From assembly GCF_025449215.1 (NCBI RefSeq), contig NZ_CP104900.1, positions 3,100,001 to 3,164,000 on the forward strand: a stretch of DNA of 64,000 nucleotides, given 5' to 3'. Under the pieces are notes generated by a model that was given only the letters and a program-made list of their open reading frames with translations, searched no databases and was not told the origin of the DNA. This document shows positions 10,156 to 17,790 of the stretch, one piece after another. Position 1 is the first letter of the stretch, and each line of letters opens with the position of its first letter. The stretch comes from Shewanella seohaensis (GTDB lineage Bacteria > Pseudomonadota > Gammaproteobacteria > Enterobacterales > Shewanellaceae). A program made the translations under genes and the position numbers.

Positions 10156-11058
10156 CTATCGAAAAATACTAGATTGCACCGATTGCTCGGCTAAAAAGGC
10201 TTCGGCCTGCTCACCCTGTAACATGGCCATAGTGGCCAACATGCCTGCGGTGACGCAGTTTGGCCCAAGTACCGTCACCGAGCGCGGCGCCCCGCTCACT
10301 GGATAGCCGGTGCGCGGATCGACAATATGCCCATAACGCTTGTCATCAACTTCAATAAATCGCCGTGTATCACCACTGGTGGCTAAAGCACCTTGGGTTA
10401 TTGCCAGCACTTTCGCGGCATGGTCGAGCTGCTGCGGATCTTCAATCCCCACCTGCCAAGGCACGGCATTTGCCACTGGACAAGCGATATCACCGCCAAA
10501 ATTGACCAATACCGAAATCCCCGCATAGGACTCGGCAAGCTCATAGGCGACCCTATCGACCGCATATTCTTTGGCGATACCGCCAAAATCGAGCTGCATG
10601 CCTTGGGGCATCAACAACTCATGGGAATTAAATTCGATACGCTCAAAGCCAACTAAGGCTCGTGTTGCCTCGATATCCGCTTTGTCGGGCATCTTGGCAT
10701 CGGCCGTAAAACGCCACAGCTGCATCAATGGGCACGCCGAAATATCGAAGAGCCCACCACTTAACTCAAAGCATTGTTTCGCAAAAGCCAACAGTTGCCA
10801 GGTTTCTTCATCGATGGCGCTGCGTTGCCCCTGAGCATGATTAAGCCGCCATAGCGGGTTACCCTCGATAAAGCGGCTGTATTTCTGCTCGATTCTTTGC
10901 GCCTCGCGCGCAGCCATATCGAGCATATCGTAGGCTATAGCCTCATCATGGCTTGCGATTAATAGCTCACACGGGCTAGCCATCGCCCTAAATTCGCCTA
11001 AATACCCCCAATCTCGACGCACGAGTCGATATGGCGGATTAGGGAAAACTGCTGGCAT
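10156..11058 (-). CDS. apbE: FAD:protein FMN transferase (ApbE family)
   Basis: ApbE enzymes split FAD and attach FMN covalently to Thr or Ser of target proteins. Diagnostic segments are visible: FRAMASPCE near the N-terminus, the DFGGIAKEYAVDRV segment, NFGGDIA, TSGDTRR and GHIVDPRTGYPV. I chose the ATG at 11058, which has AAGGAT six bases upstream and gives 300 residues. The longer reading to 11115 would start inside a hairpin. Oddly, I see no signal peptide or lipobox, whereas many ApbE proteins are exported. Its target is not obvious. The adjacent DUF3570 barrel contains a TGAS-type sequence resembling known flavinylation sites. Confidence 0.88.
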   Translation of the reverse strand: MPAVFPNPPYRLVRRDWGYLGEFRAMASPCELLIASHDEAIAYDMLDMAAREAQRIEQKYSRFIEGNPLWRLNHAQGQRSAIDEETWQLLAFAKQCFELSGGLFDISACPLMQLWRFTADAKMPDKADIEATRALVGFERIEFNSHELLMPQGMQLDFGGIAKEYAVDRVAYELAESYAGISVLVNFGGDIACPVANAVPWQVGIEDPQQLDHAAKVLAITQGALATSGDTRRFIEVDDKRYGHIVDPRTGYPVSGAPRSVTVLGPNCVTAGMLATMAMLQGEQAEAFLAEQSVQSSIFR

Positions 11059-11089
11059 CTTCGTATCCTTATTCTGTGACTTCGCGTAA

Positions 11090-11123
11090 CGCTCAATATG
11101 GGCAACACCTCCCATATTGAGCG
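11090..11123 (-). other. Strong intercistronic hairpin
   Basis: A perfect 13-bp stem (11090-11102 with 11111-11123, 8-nt loop) lies between the DUF3570 gene and apbE. No U tract follows on the minus strand, so it is more likely an mRNA-stability or partial-attenuation element than a full terminator. It also argues against starting apbE at 11115. Confidence 0.6.
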
Positions 11124-11155
11124 CTTTGTTTGCGGCTCAGTAACAGAGTATACCT

Positions 11156-12514
11156 TTAAAAAGAATAACTAAACTGCGCCGTTATCGCCTTTTGGGTCGG
11201 GAATAAGTCGTAGTTTTGCAGCTCACCTGGGATCGTTGTGCCATTGTTTTTCGGATCCTGTTGGTAATATTCCAAGCGATATGTCATTTCATGGCCGCCC
11301 GACAGACGGTGACCAAACTTAACGCCAATGGTATAGGCACTCATATCACCAATCCGGTAGTCTGCACTGGCAAATTCGGGTAACGGCGTATCGGCAAGCA
11401 GGAACGGTTGATAAAAATTCACCGCCGACTGTTGGTAATAGCGTAAATGCAATTGCCCGTAGAAACTGCCGCTAAAGTAATAGCGATAGTGGGTTTCTAA
11501 GGTGTGCGAAGTTAAATCCCAATCATCCGTGTTATAGCGGTAGGAGAAGTCCACAACGCCGGAATCGAGTGCCCCTTTGGTCATCACATAAAAACTGTGT
11601 TTCAGGCGCGAATCGGGGCGATTCTCGTAGACTATATCCTCGGTCGTGCCGTTATTGTCCACCACGCTCAACACTTTATAGGGATCGGTCAGGTAGCCGC
11701 TGACACTGGATAATCCATAGTTCGCCTGTAATAACCAACGTTGATTTAGTACTTGGGTGATCCCTAGCATCAAATCGACGGTTTGTTTATCGTCACTGCC
11801 CGTTTGGCGAGTGGCATCGAATGCAGTGCGGTAAGCTTCATCACTGGTAAAATTGTCGCGAATAGCCATAGAGGATAAGGCCACGGGTCTGCCTCCGACG
11901 GGGTCAACCACATCGAAGCTGTAGGCCGTGCCCAAAAACAGGGTGGTATTGTCCTTGTTAAAACCACGTTCTACCCCGGCATTGATGCCCATCGACATAT
12001 AGTCGAATTCTTTAGATCCATACACGCCGCCATTGACTTTCCAATCGGAATTGAGCGCCTGTGACCAATTGGCACTGCCCTGCACTCGGGTATCGTGGAA
12101 GGTATCATCGAGCGGAGTCTCACCGGCCGCCACTTTATATTGGCCATTACCGGAAGGACGGGTGAAGGTTTGGCTGTCGCTTTGGGCGACCGCACCGGAG
12201 GCCGAGGCACCCGTTAAGCTGTCGACCACCAGCTTTAAATCCAGCACACTGTCGTCGCCAAAGTTTTTCTGCGCCGTACCTATGGCTTCAACCGCCTGTA
12301 CCCTGTCTTGCTCGCCGTAGTACATCAGCGCGGCATCGACTTTCCAATCATCGGCATTTTTTGCAATTTCAGTGGCATGGCCGCTTGAGACAAACAAGCC
12401 ACAACTGGCTAAGGCTAAGGCGCTGGCAATATGTTTAGTCTGGGGTTTTACCTGTGCTGTTACTTGCAGCGATTGTGGGGCGATTGAGTCTAACTTATTG
12501 TTATTATTTGTCAT
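11156..12514 (-). CDS. DUF3570 outer-membrane beta-barrel protein
   Basis: The 452-residue product has a long N-terminal region and then a signal peptide (HIASALALASCGLFVSSGHA). After it comes a barrel of alternating aromatic strands ending in the outer-membrane signature AQFSYSF. The sequence fits the DUF3570 family, whose function is unknown to me. Early in the mature protein is DSLTGAS (12203-12223), which resembles the S/T-G-A-S/T sites modified by ApbE enzymes. I chose the ATG at 12514; a GTG at 12526 is also open. It lies between the DUF4266 lipoprotein and apbE genes. Confidence 0.8.
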   Translation of the reverse strand: MTNNNNKLDSIAPQSLQVTAQVKPQTKHIASALALASCGLFVSSGHATEIAKNADDWKVDAALMYYGEQDRVQAVEAIGTAQKNFGDDSVLDLKLVVDSLTGASASGAVAQSDSQTFTRPSGNGQYKVAAGETPLDDTFHDTRVQGSANWSQALNSDWKVNGGVYGSKEFDYMSMGINAGVERGFNKDNTTLFLGTAYSFDVVDPVGGRPVALSSMAIRDNFTSDEAYRTAFDATRQTGSDDKQTVDLMLGITQVLNQRWLLQANYGLSSVSGYLTDPYKVLSVVDNNGTTEDIVYENRPDSRLKHSFYVMTKGALDSGVVDFSYRYNTDDWDLTSHTLETHYRYYFSGSFYGQLHLRYYQQSAVNFYQPFLLADTPLPEFASADYRIGDMSAYTIGVKFGHRLSGGHEMTYRLEYYQQDPKNNGTTIPGELQNYDLFPTQKAITAQFSYSF

Positions 12515-12621
12515 GGCAGACAACACCTTTATGTCATTAACGCGTTTTTAGACTAAAAACCTAATTTATGCTAAACCTCAGTAGGCTAAACCTCAGGTAC
12601 CACTTGTTGAATGTACAAGGC

Positions 12622-12843
12622 TTAGTTACAACCGCAGCCGCCGCCCGCAAACGCGCGACCACCGCTACTGCCTTCCTTACTGAAGTAGATATGATCGTCT
12701 AACGCCTGATCTAACTTTTCACTGTCAAGGGCCATATCCGCCCGCGCGAGTTGTCCTTTCTCCCAAGGCTGCACCCCAAGGCTCGAACACCCACTCACCC
12801 CTAACATCACTAACGACATGGTAACTAACGCGATGTTACGCAT
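12622..12843 (-). CDS. DUF4266 small lipoprotein with C-terminal Cys-x-Cys
   Basis: This 73-residue protein has a lipoprotein signal with the lipobox VSGC (Cys19), then a short acidic/charged body (EKLDQALDDHIYFSKEG). It ends in a glycine-rich tail that finishes GGGCGCN at the very C-terminus. The features fit the DUF4266 family, which has no assigned role that I know of. The gene starts 3 bases after the tlpA-like thioredoxin stop, so the two are translationally linked. The terminal Cys pair is an obvious candidate substrate for that thioredoxin, or a metal or cofactor site. Confidence 0.8.
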   Translation of the reverse strand: MRNIALVTMSLVMLGVSGCSSLGVQPWEKGQLARADMALDSEKLDQALDDHIYFSKEGSSGGRAFAGGGCGCN

Positions 12844-12846
12844 AAC

Positions 12847-13314
12847 TTACTCCTTCAACAGATTCACGAGTTCTTGTTCATAATCGGCGGCATTATCTTG
12901 GTAAAAGCCCACATGGCTTTTGACTAATTCACCTTGGCGATTGAACATAAAGCTGCTGGGCATGCCCAGTAAATCAAAGCTTCGTGCCACATCCCCCTCA
13001 GGGTTAAAACGCACTGTAAAGGTCGCAGGTACCTGCTTTAAAAATTCATCGGCGAGCGCCTTATCGGTATCTAGGTTAATCGCCACCACGGCTAAACCTT
13101 GCTCGCGATACTTTTGCGCCATCGCATTCATCCAAGGGAAAGACTTACGGCACGGACCACACCAAGACGCCCAAAAATCGACGTAGACCACTTTGCCCTT
13201 AAACTCAGTCAAGGAAACACTTTGGTTATTTGCATCAAACACCTGATGCTCCAGCGACGGTGCAGCCTGGGCGCCAAGACTTAACAAACTGAGTAACAAC
13301 AAGAGTTTTTTCAT
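12847..13314 (-). CDS. TlpA/ResA-like periplasmic thioredoxin
   Basis: After a signal peptide (MKKLLLLLSLLSLGAQA) there is a single thioredoxin domain of about 138 residues. It has the active site WASWCGPCRKSFPW and the cis-Pro segment GMPSSF, typical of the TlpA-like reductases that act on periplasmic protein thiols. The ATG at 13314 gives 155 residues. GGA lies about 6 bases upstream, and an ATG six codons earlier is less likely. This is the first gene of the minus-strand cassette and is transcribed divergently from hyaA. Cytochrome c maturation is a possible role, but the neighbours point to the DUF4266 lipoprotein. Confidence 0.88.
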   Translation of the reverse strand: MKKLLLLLSLLSLGAQAAPSLEHQVFDANNQSVSLTEFKGKVVYVDFWASWCGPCRKSFPWMNAMAQKYREQGLAVVAINLDTDKALADEFLKQVPATFTVRFNPEGDVARSFDLLGMPSSFMFNRQGELVKSHVGFYQDNAADYEQELVNLLKE

Positions 13315-13516
13315 ACTAGGTCCATCCATCACAATTGCGTTTGAATTTATTAACTGAATCTTAAGGTTTGCTTAAACTGTAGAAGAATAAATTTAAGCTC
13401 GCGTTGGCGGTTATTGTTTGCCGTATCAATTGATTACAAAGTGAGCTACAACAGAAAAAAGGTTAAAAGTGCGACATTTTGTCCCATTAGCAAAATCGAA
13501 ATTAGATCTGCATCAT

Positions 13517-13531
13517 GTTAATTAAATGTCA
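13517..13531. promoter_or_regulatory. Near-perfect ArcA-type site
   Basis: GTTAATTAAATGTCA matches the E. coli ArcA-P consensus GTTAATTAAATGTTA at 14 of 15 positions. It lies between tlpA and hyaA, centred about 140 bp before the hyaA start codon, and could act on either operon. Confidence 0.55.
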
Positions 13532-13562
13532 AAATCAGTTTCATCACATCTCTTGAAAATTC

Positions 13563-13576
13563 TTGATATGCATCAA
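13563..13576. promoter_or_regulatory. Perfect FNR/EtrA-type box upstream of hyaA
   Basis: TTGAT-ATGC-ATCAA matches the FNR consensus exactly. Its right edge is 88 bp before the hyaA ATG, a good position for activating the hydrogenase operon under anaerobic conditions. Confidence 0.7.
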
Positions 13577-13664
13577 GAATTCTGTATCGCCTAAGGCCTA
13601 AACTGGCAGTGTCAATTATGTAAACCCTTACCAATTTACATTCAAATAACAAAAAGGTTGACCC

Positions 13665-14801
13665 ATGGACACACATGCAGCCCTCTATGAACAGGGAAAG
13701 GCGCGCTTAGACGCACTGCGCCAACTCGCTCCCCGTCAACAGCAAACATTAATCGAAAAATTACAACAACACGGCATCACCCGTCGTGACTTTATGAAGT
13801 GGAGCGCCATGGTGACGGGCATGCTCGCCCTACCACTGCCCTTTAGTAACTTAGTTGCCGAAGCCGCCGAACTCGCCGACCGTGTACCCTTAATCTGGTT
13901 ACACATGGCCGAATGTACTGGCTGCTCTGAATCCTTAGTGCGCGCCGATACGCCTAATTTAGATTCGCTGATCTTCGACCATATCTCGTTGGAATATCAC
14001 GAAACCTTAATGGCCGCTGCCGGCTGGCAAGCAGAGGAAAACCTCGAGCACGCACTCGAAACCTACAAGGGCCGTTATCTACTCGCCGTTGAAGGTGCCG
14101 TACCGACCGCTAATAACGGCAGCTTCTTAACCGTGGGCTGTAAAGGTCATACCGGCTTAGAAATTATCAAGCATGCCGCCGAAGGCGCCGCGGCGATTAT
14201 TTCTGTGGGCACCTGCGCTTCCTTCGGTGGCGTGCAAGCCGCCTACCCTAACCCCACAGGGGCGAAAGGGGTACACGAAGTCGTGAGCAAGCCTGTGATC
14301 AACTTAGGTGGCTGTCCACCGAGCGAGAAAAACATAGTCGGCACCCTGATGTACTTCATCATGTTCGGTAAATTACCCGCACTGGATATGTTTAACCGTC
14401 CTAAATGGGCCTATGGCGCACGGGTACACGATAACTGTGAACGTCGCGGCCGCTTCGATGCCGGCGAGTTTGTCGAAGAGTTTGGCGATCAAGGTGCAAA
14501 AGACGGCTACTGCCTCTACAAAGTGGGCTGTAAAGGACCTTATACCTATAACAACTGCCCCACAGAAAGATTCAACCATCACACCAGTTGGCCAGTGTTA
14601 GCAGGTCATGGATGCATGGGCTGCTCAGAACCTAACTTCTGGGACGATATGGCCGACTTTGAAAAACCCCTTGGCCGTCAACTACTCCATGGATTGGATG
14701 CTACCGCAGACACAGTCGGTGCGGTGATTTTAGGCGCGACCGTCGTCGGCATTGGAGCCCACGCCGTTGCCAGTATTTTTGCCAAGCCGCTGGAGGAATA
14801 A
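13665..14801 (+). CDS. hyaA: [NiFe]-hydrogenase small subunit
   Basis: This is the electron-transfer subunit of a periplasm-facing, membrane-bound uptake hydrogenase. The N-terminus has a twin-arginine signal (TRRDFMKW, arginines 40-41), which exports the folded heterodimer. The Fe-S ligands are visible in ECTGCSES, VGTCASFGG, GGCPPSEKN, the CxxxxxxCP region around KGPYTYNNCP and GHGCMGCSEP. A C-terminal hydrophobic helix anchors the protein. The proximal site reads CTGC, not the CTCC of oxygen-tolerant enzymes, so I expect a standard oxygen-sensitive cluster. AAGG lies 8 bases before the ATG. It is the first gene of hyaABCD-hydE. Confidence 0.97.
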   Translation: MDTHAALYEQGKARLDALRQLAPRQQQTLIEKLQQHGITRRDFMKWSAMVTGMLALPLPFSNLVAEAAELADRVPLIWLHMAECTGCSESLVRADTPNLDSLIFDHISLEYHETLMAAAGWQAEENLEHALETYKGRYLLAVEGAVPTANNGSFLTVGCKGHTGLEIIKHAAEGAAAIISVGTCASFGGVQAAYPNPTGAKGVHEVVSKPVINLGGCPPSEKNIVGTLMYFIMFGKLPALDMFNRPKWAYGARVHDNCERRGRFDAGEFVEEFGDQGAKDGYCLYKVGCKGPYTYNNCPTERFNHHTSWPVLAGHGCMGCSEPNFWDDMADFEKPLGRQLLHGLDATADTVGAVILGATVVGIGAHAVASIFAKPLEE

Positions 14802-14804
14802 CCC

Positions 14805-16508
14805 ATGAGCAAGCGCGTTGTTATCGACCCTATCACCCGTATTGAGGGTCATTTACGTATCGAAGTCGAAGTTGATGAGAATAATGTCATCAACAAAGCA
14901 TGGTCATCCTCTACCCTGTGGCGTGGTATTGAAGTCATCCTCAAGGGCCGCACGCCAATGGACGTGGGGCTGATTGTGCAGCGGATCTGCGGTGTTTGTA
15001 CTTATTCCCACTATCGCTGTGGTACCGAAGCGGTGGAAAATGCCTTAGGCATTCAAATCCCGTTAAACGCGAAATACCTGCGCTCCTTGATGCAAACCTC
15101 GCTCTATATGCATGACCATATAGTGCACTTCTATCATCTACACGGTTTAGACTGGGTGGATGTGGTGTCAGCTTTAAGCGCCGATCCCGCCAAGGCTGCA
15201 CAGGTTGCCCTCAAATATACCGACAAGCCGATTGCCGCGGGCGAAGGCGAATTAAGAGCGGTGCAAGAGCGGGTTAAAGGCTTTGTCGAAACCGGCAAAC
15301 TCGGCCCCTTCGCTAACGCTTACTGGGGCAATGGCACCTATAAATTTACCCCAGAGCAAAACCTGATTGCCCTGTCGCATTACCTCAAAGCCCTTGAAGT
15401 ACAACGGGTTGCCGCCGAAATGCTGGCGATTTTTGGGGGTAAACAACCGCATCCACAATCATTGGTTGTGGGCGGTGTCACCTCAGTGCGCGATATGTTA
15501 AGCCCTGCGCGCCTGCAGGAATGGAAACAAAAACACGCGATTGTGACTGACTTTATTCTGCGTGCCTATCAAGCAGATATCGTCATGGCGGCGGAAGCCT
15601 TTGGTGGTGAAGCCAGCGTACTTGGCGGCGTTAACGTTAAAAACTTCATGGCGACCAATGACTTTGTACTCGCCAATGGCGAATACCTGTTCGACCAAGG
15701 CGTGATCATGAAGGGCGACCTAGCGGGCGTGAGCGACATCAACCCAGAGCTTATCGCCGAAGACGTCAGCCATGCCTGGTATAGCGCCGATGCGCCGCAG
15801 CATCCCTACGATGGCACGACTATCCCCAACTACACCGGCTTTGTTGAGCGCGATACGGTTTACGGCAAACTGCCCACCTTAGATGGCGATGGCAAATACT
15901 CTTGGGTGAAATCGCCCCGCTATCAAGGCGAGCCGGTCGAAGTGGGTCCATTGTCCTGTCTGCTGGTGAGCTATGCCCGTGGCAACAAAGTGGTCGTAGA
16001 TGCCGTCAATGCGCTGCTGGCTCGCACGGGTCTACCGGTTGAAGCCCTGTTCACCACCTTAGGCCGCACCGCCGCGCGGATGCTGCAAACGGTTATCGTG
16101 GCGCAGGAAGGTTTGAAAACCTTCGATGCCCTGTTAACCAATATTCAATCTGATGAAACCACCTATGTGAAACCCCATATCGACCCAAGTCGTGAATATG
16201 TGGGTCACGCCATGATTGAAGCGCCACGCGGCATGTTAAGCCACTGGATCCGCATCAAAAACGGTGTCATTGAAAACTATCAAGCCGTGGTGCCCACCAC
16301 GTGGAACGCAGGCCCTGTGGATGCTAATGGCAAGATTGGTCCCTACGAAGCCTCACTCATTGGTTTGAAACTGGAAGATCCCACTAAGCCCCTTGAGGTG
16401 ATACGCATTATTCACTCATTCGACCCTTGCATGGCGTGTTCAGTACACGTGATGGATTTCAAAGGTCAAGCACTGAGCGAGTTCCGTGTCAGCCCCAATG
16501 GTCAATAA
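14805..16508 (+). CDS. hyaB: [NiFe]-hydrogenase large subunit
   Basis: This is the catalytic subunit carrying the Ni-Fe(CN)2CO site. The 567-residue precursor has the L1 motif RICGVC (Cys62, Cys65) and the C-terminal L2 motif DPCMACSVH (Cys542, Cys545). The 19 residues after His548 form the peptide removed by the HyaD protease once nickel is inserted. The gene starts 3 bases after hyaA with GGAGG upstream. Overall architecture fits group 1 respiratory uptake hydrogenases such as Wolinella HydB. Confidence 0.97.
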   Translation: MSKRVVIDPITRIEGHLRIEVEVDENNVINKAWSSSTLWRGIEVILKGRTPMDVGLIVQRICGVCTYSHYRCGTEAVENALGIQIPLNAKYLRSLMQTSLYMHDHIVHFYHLHGLDWVDVVSALSADPAKAAQVALKYTDKPIAAGEGELRAVQERVKGFVETGKLGPFANAYWGNGTYKFTPEQNLIALSHYLKALEVQRVAAEMLAIFGGKQPHPQSLVVGGVTSVRDMLSPARLQEWKQKHAIVTDFILRAYQADIVMAAEAFGGEASVLGGVNVKNFMATNDFVLANGEYLFDQGVIMKGDLAGVSDINPELIAEDVSHAWYSADAPQHPYDGTTIPNYTGFVERDTVYGKLPTLDGDGKYSWVKSPRYQGEPVEVGPLSCLLVSYARGNKVVVDAVNALLARTGLPVEALFTTLGRTAARMLQTVIVAQEGLKTFDALLTNIQSDETTYVKPHIDPSREYVGHAMIEAPRGMLSHWIRIKNGVIENYQAVVPTTWNAGPVDANGKIGPYEASLIGLKLEDPTKPLEVIRIIHSFDPCMACSVHVMDFKGQALSEFRVSPNGQ

Positions 16509-16529
16509 CAACGAGGGAGGGAACGCAAC

Positions 16530-17204
16530 ATGAACCATTCTGAAACCCGCATTCGGACACTGGTTTTTAGTACCGCGATACGGATTTTCCACTGGCTACG
16601 GGCACTGTCGATTTTAGTGCTGGTGATCACCGGATTCTATATCGCTTGGCCGTTTCTTGTGGCGCCCGACAGCACGGATGTATTGGTACAAGGTTGGGTG
16701 CGATTTGCCCATCTGATCTGCGGTTTTGTGTTGACCGCAGTCACCTTGGTCCGCTTCTACCTGTATTTTTTCAGTCGAAGCGATATCGAGCGACGCTCAT
16801 TCCGTGACGTGATGAGCGTTAAGAGCTGGATCACCCAACTGAAATCCTACATTTGGATGGGACACTTGCATAAAGCCGGTGTTTACGGACCGCTGCAATT
16901 TGTGACCTACGTAGCAATCTCCTTCGTAGCACTTGTGATATGTATTACTGGACTCGTGCTGTATGCCAACGTCTACCATGAAGGTTTAGGTGGCATGCTT
17001 TGGAGCAGCGCAGCTTGGATCACGGCGCAAATGGGTGGACTGGCACAGGTGAGAATTTGGCACCATTACCTCACTTGGGCTTTCGTTATCTTTGTGGTTA
17101 TCCACGTCTATATGGCGGTTTGGTCAGGGATACGCTTCAAACATAACTCCGTCGACTCAATTGTCTCTGGTTACGACTACCCGAAACCAGACTCACACCA
17201 CTAG
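16530..17204 (+). CDS. hyaC: Hydrogenase cytochrome b subunit
   Basis: This 224-residue integral membrane protein has four predicted helices, starting with FHWLRALSILVLVITGFYIAW. Histidines in helices (for example FAHLICGF, HHYLTW, VIHVYMAVW) are suited to bind two b hemes. It passes electrons from the small subunit to the quinone pool and anchors the complex. A very strong ribosome site (GGGAGGG) lies before the ATG. It is the third gene of the operon, as in the hydABC arrangement. Confidence 0.95.
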   Translation: MNHSETRIRTLVFSTAIRIFHWLRALSILVLVITGFYIAWPFLVAPDSTDVLVQGWVRFAHLICGFVLTAVTLVRFYLYFFSRSDIERRSFRDVMSVKSWITQLKSYIWMGHLHKAGVYGPLQFVTYVAISFVALVICITGLVLYANVYHEGLGGMLWSSAAWITAQMGGLAQVRIWHHYLTWAFVIFVVIHVYMAVWSGIRFKHNSVDSIVSGYDYPKPDSHH

Positions 17205-17211
17205 GAGTCCA

Positions 17212-17790
17212 ATGAAGATATTGCTACTGGGTATTGGCAATGTCCTGTACGCCGATGAAGGCATCGGCGTACATTTTGTCAATTACATCGCTGAGAATTA
17301 TCAGTTCACACACGAGTCCCACCAGCTGGAGATGCTCGATGGCGGCACCTTAGCCCAGGGACTCATTCCGATTATTTGCCAATACGATTATTTGATCGTA
17401 GTCGATACCGTCAATGCCAACGGCGTCGAGGCTGGCCAAGTGTATTTCTTCGATTTTGATAAAGCCCCGCAGGAAATCGACTGGCAAGGCAGTGCCCATG
17501 AAGTCGAAATGCTGCAAACCCTCAATATGATGGAAATGGTGGGCGACAGACCCAAAACCTTTGTGTTAGGCGTCACCCCTACCGTGTTAGAACCGATGAC
17601 ACTGGGACTGACCACTAAGGTGGCCGCCGCCGTCCCCTTGATGGAACAAACCCTGTTAACCCACTTAGCCTCCCTCGGGTTCACCGCGACACGCATTGCC
17701 GAGCATAGTATCGATTCGCTGATCCCCAATTCTTACAAACGTGGCGTCACTACTGGTGAAAATATAGAAGATGAAACACATCAGATTTGA
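17212..17790 (+). CDS. hyaD: Hydrogenase maturation endopeptidase
   Basis: HyaD removes the C-terminal peptide of HyaB after nickel insertion. The 192-residue product begins MKILLLGIGNVLYADEGIG (nickel-ligand Glu) and has VDTVNAN (Asp) and AHEVEML (His), the expected metal-sensing triad. The ATG at 17212 is preceded by AGGAG and starts homology. The frame is open upstream to 17092 inside hyaC, but that part is not protease sequence. The 3' end overlaps hydE by 20 bases, which suggests coupled translation. Confidence 0.95.
   Translation: MKILLLGIGNVLYADEGIGVHFVNYIAENYQFTHESHQLEMLDGGTLAQGLIPIICQYDYLIVVDTVNANGVEAGQVYFFDFDKAPQEIDWQGSAHEVEMLQTLNMMEMVGDRPKTFVLGVTPTVLEPMTLGLTTKVAAAVPLMEQTLLTHLASLGFTATRIAEHSIDSLIPNSYKRGVTTGENIEDETHQI

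Noticed and set aside
11059..11115. Longer apbE reading starting at 11115
   Set aside because: The start would lie inside the intercistronic hairpin and has no ribosome site; the ATG at 11058 has AAGGAT at good spacing.
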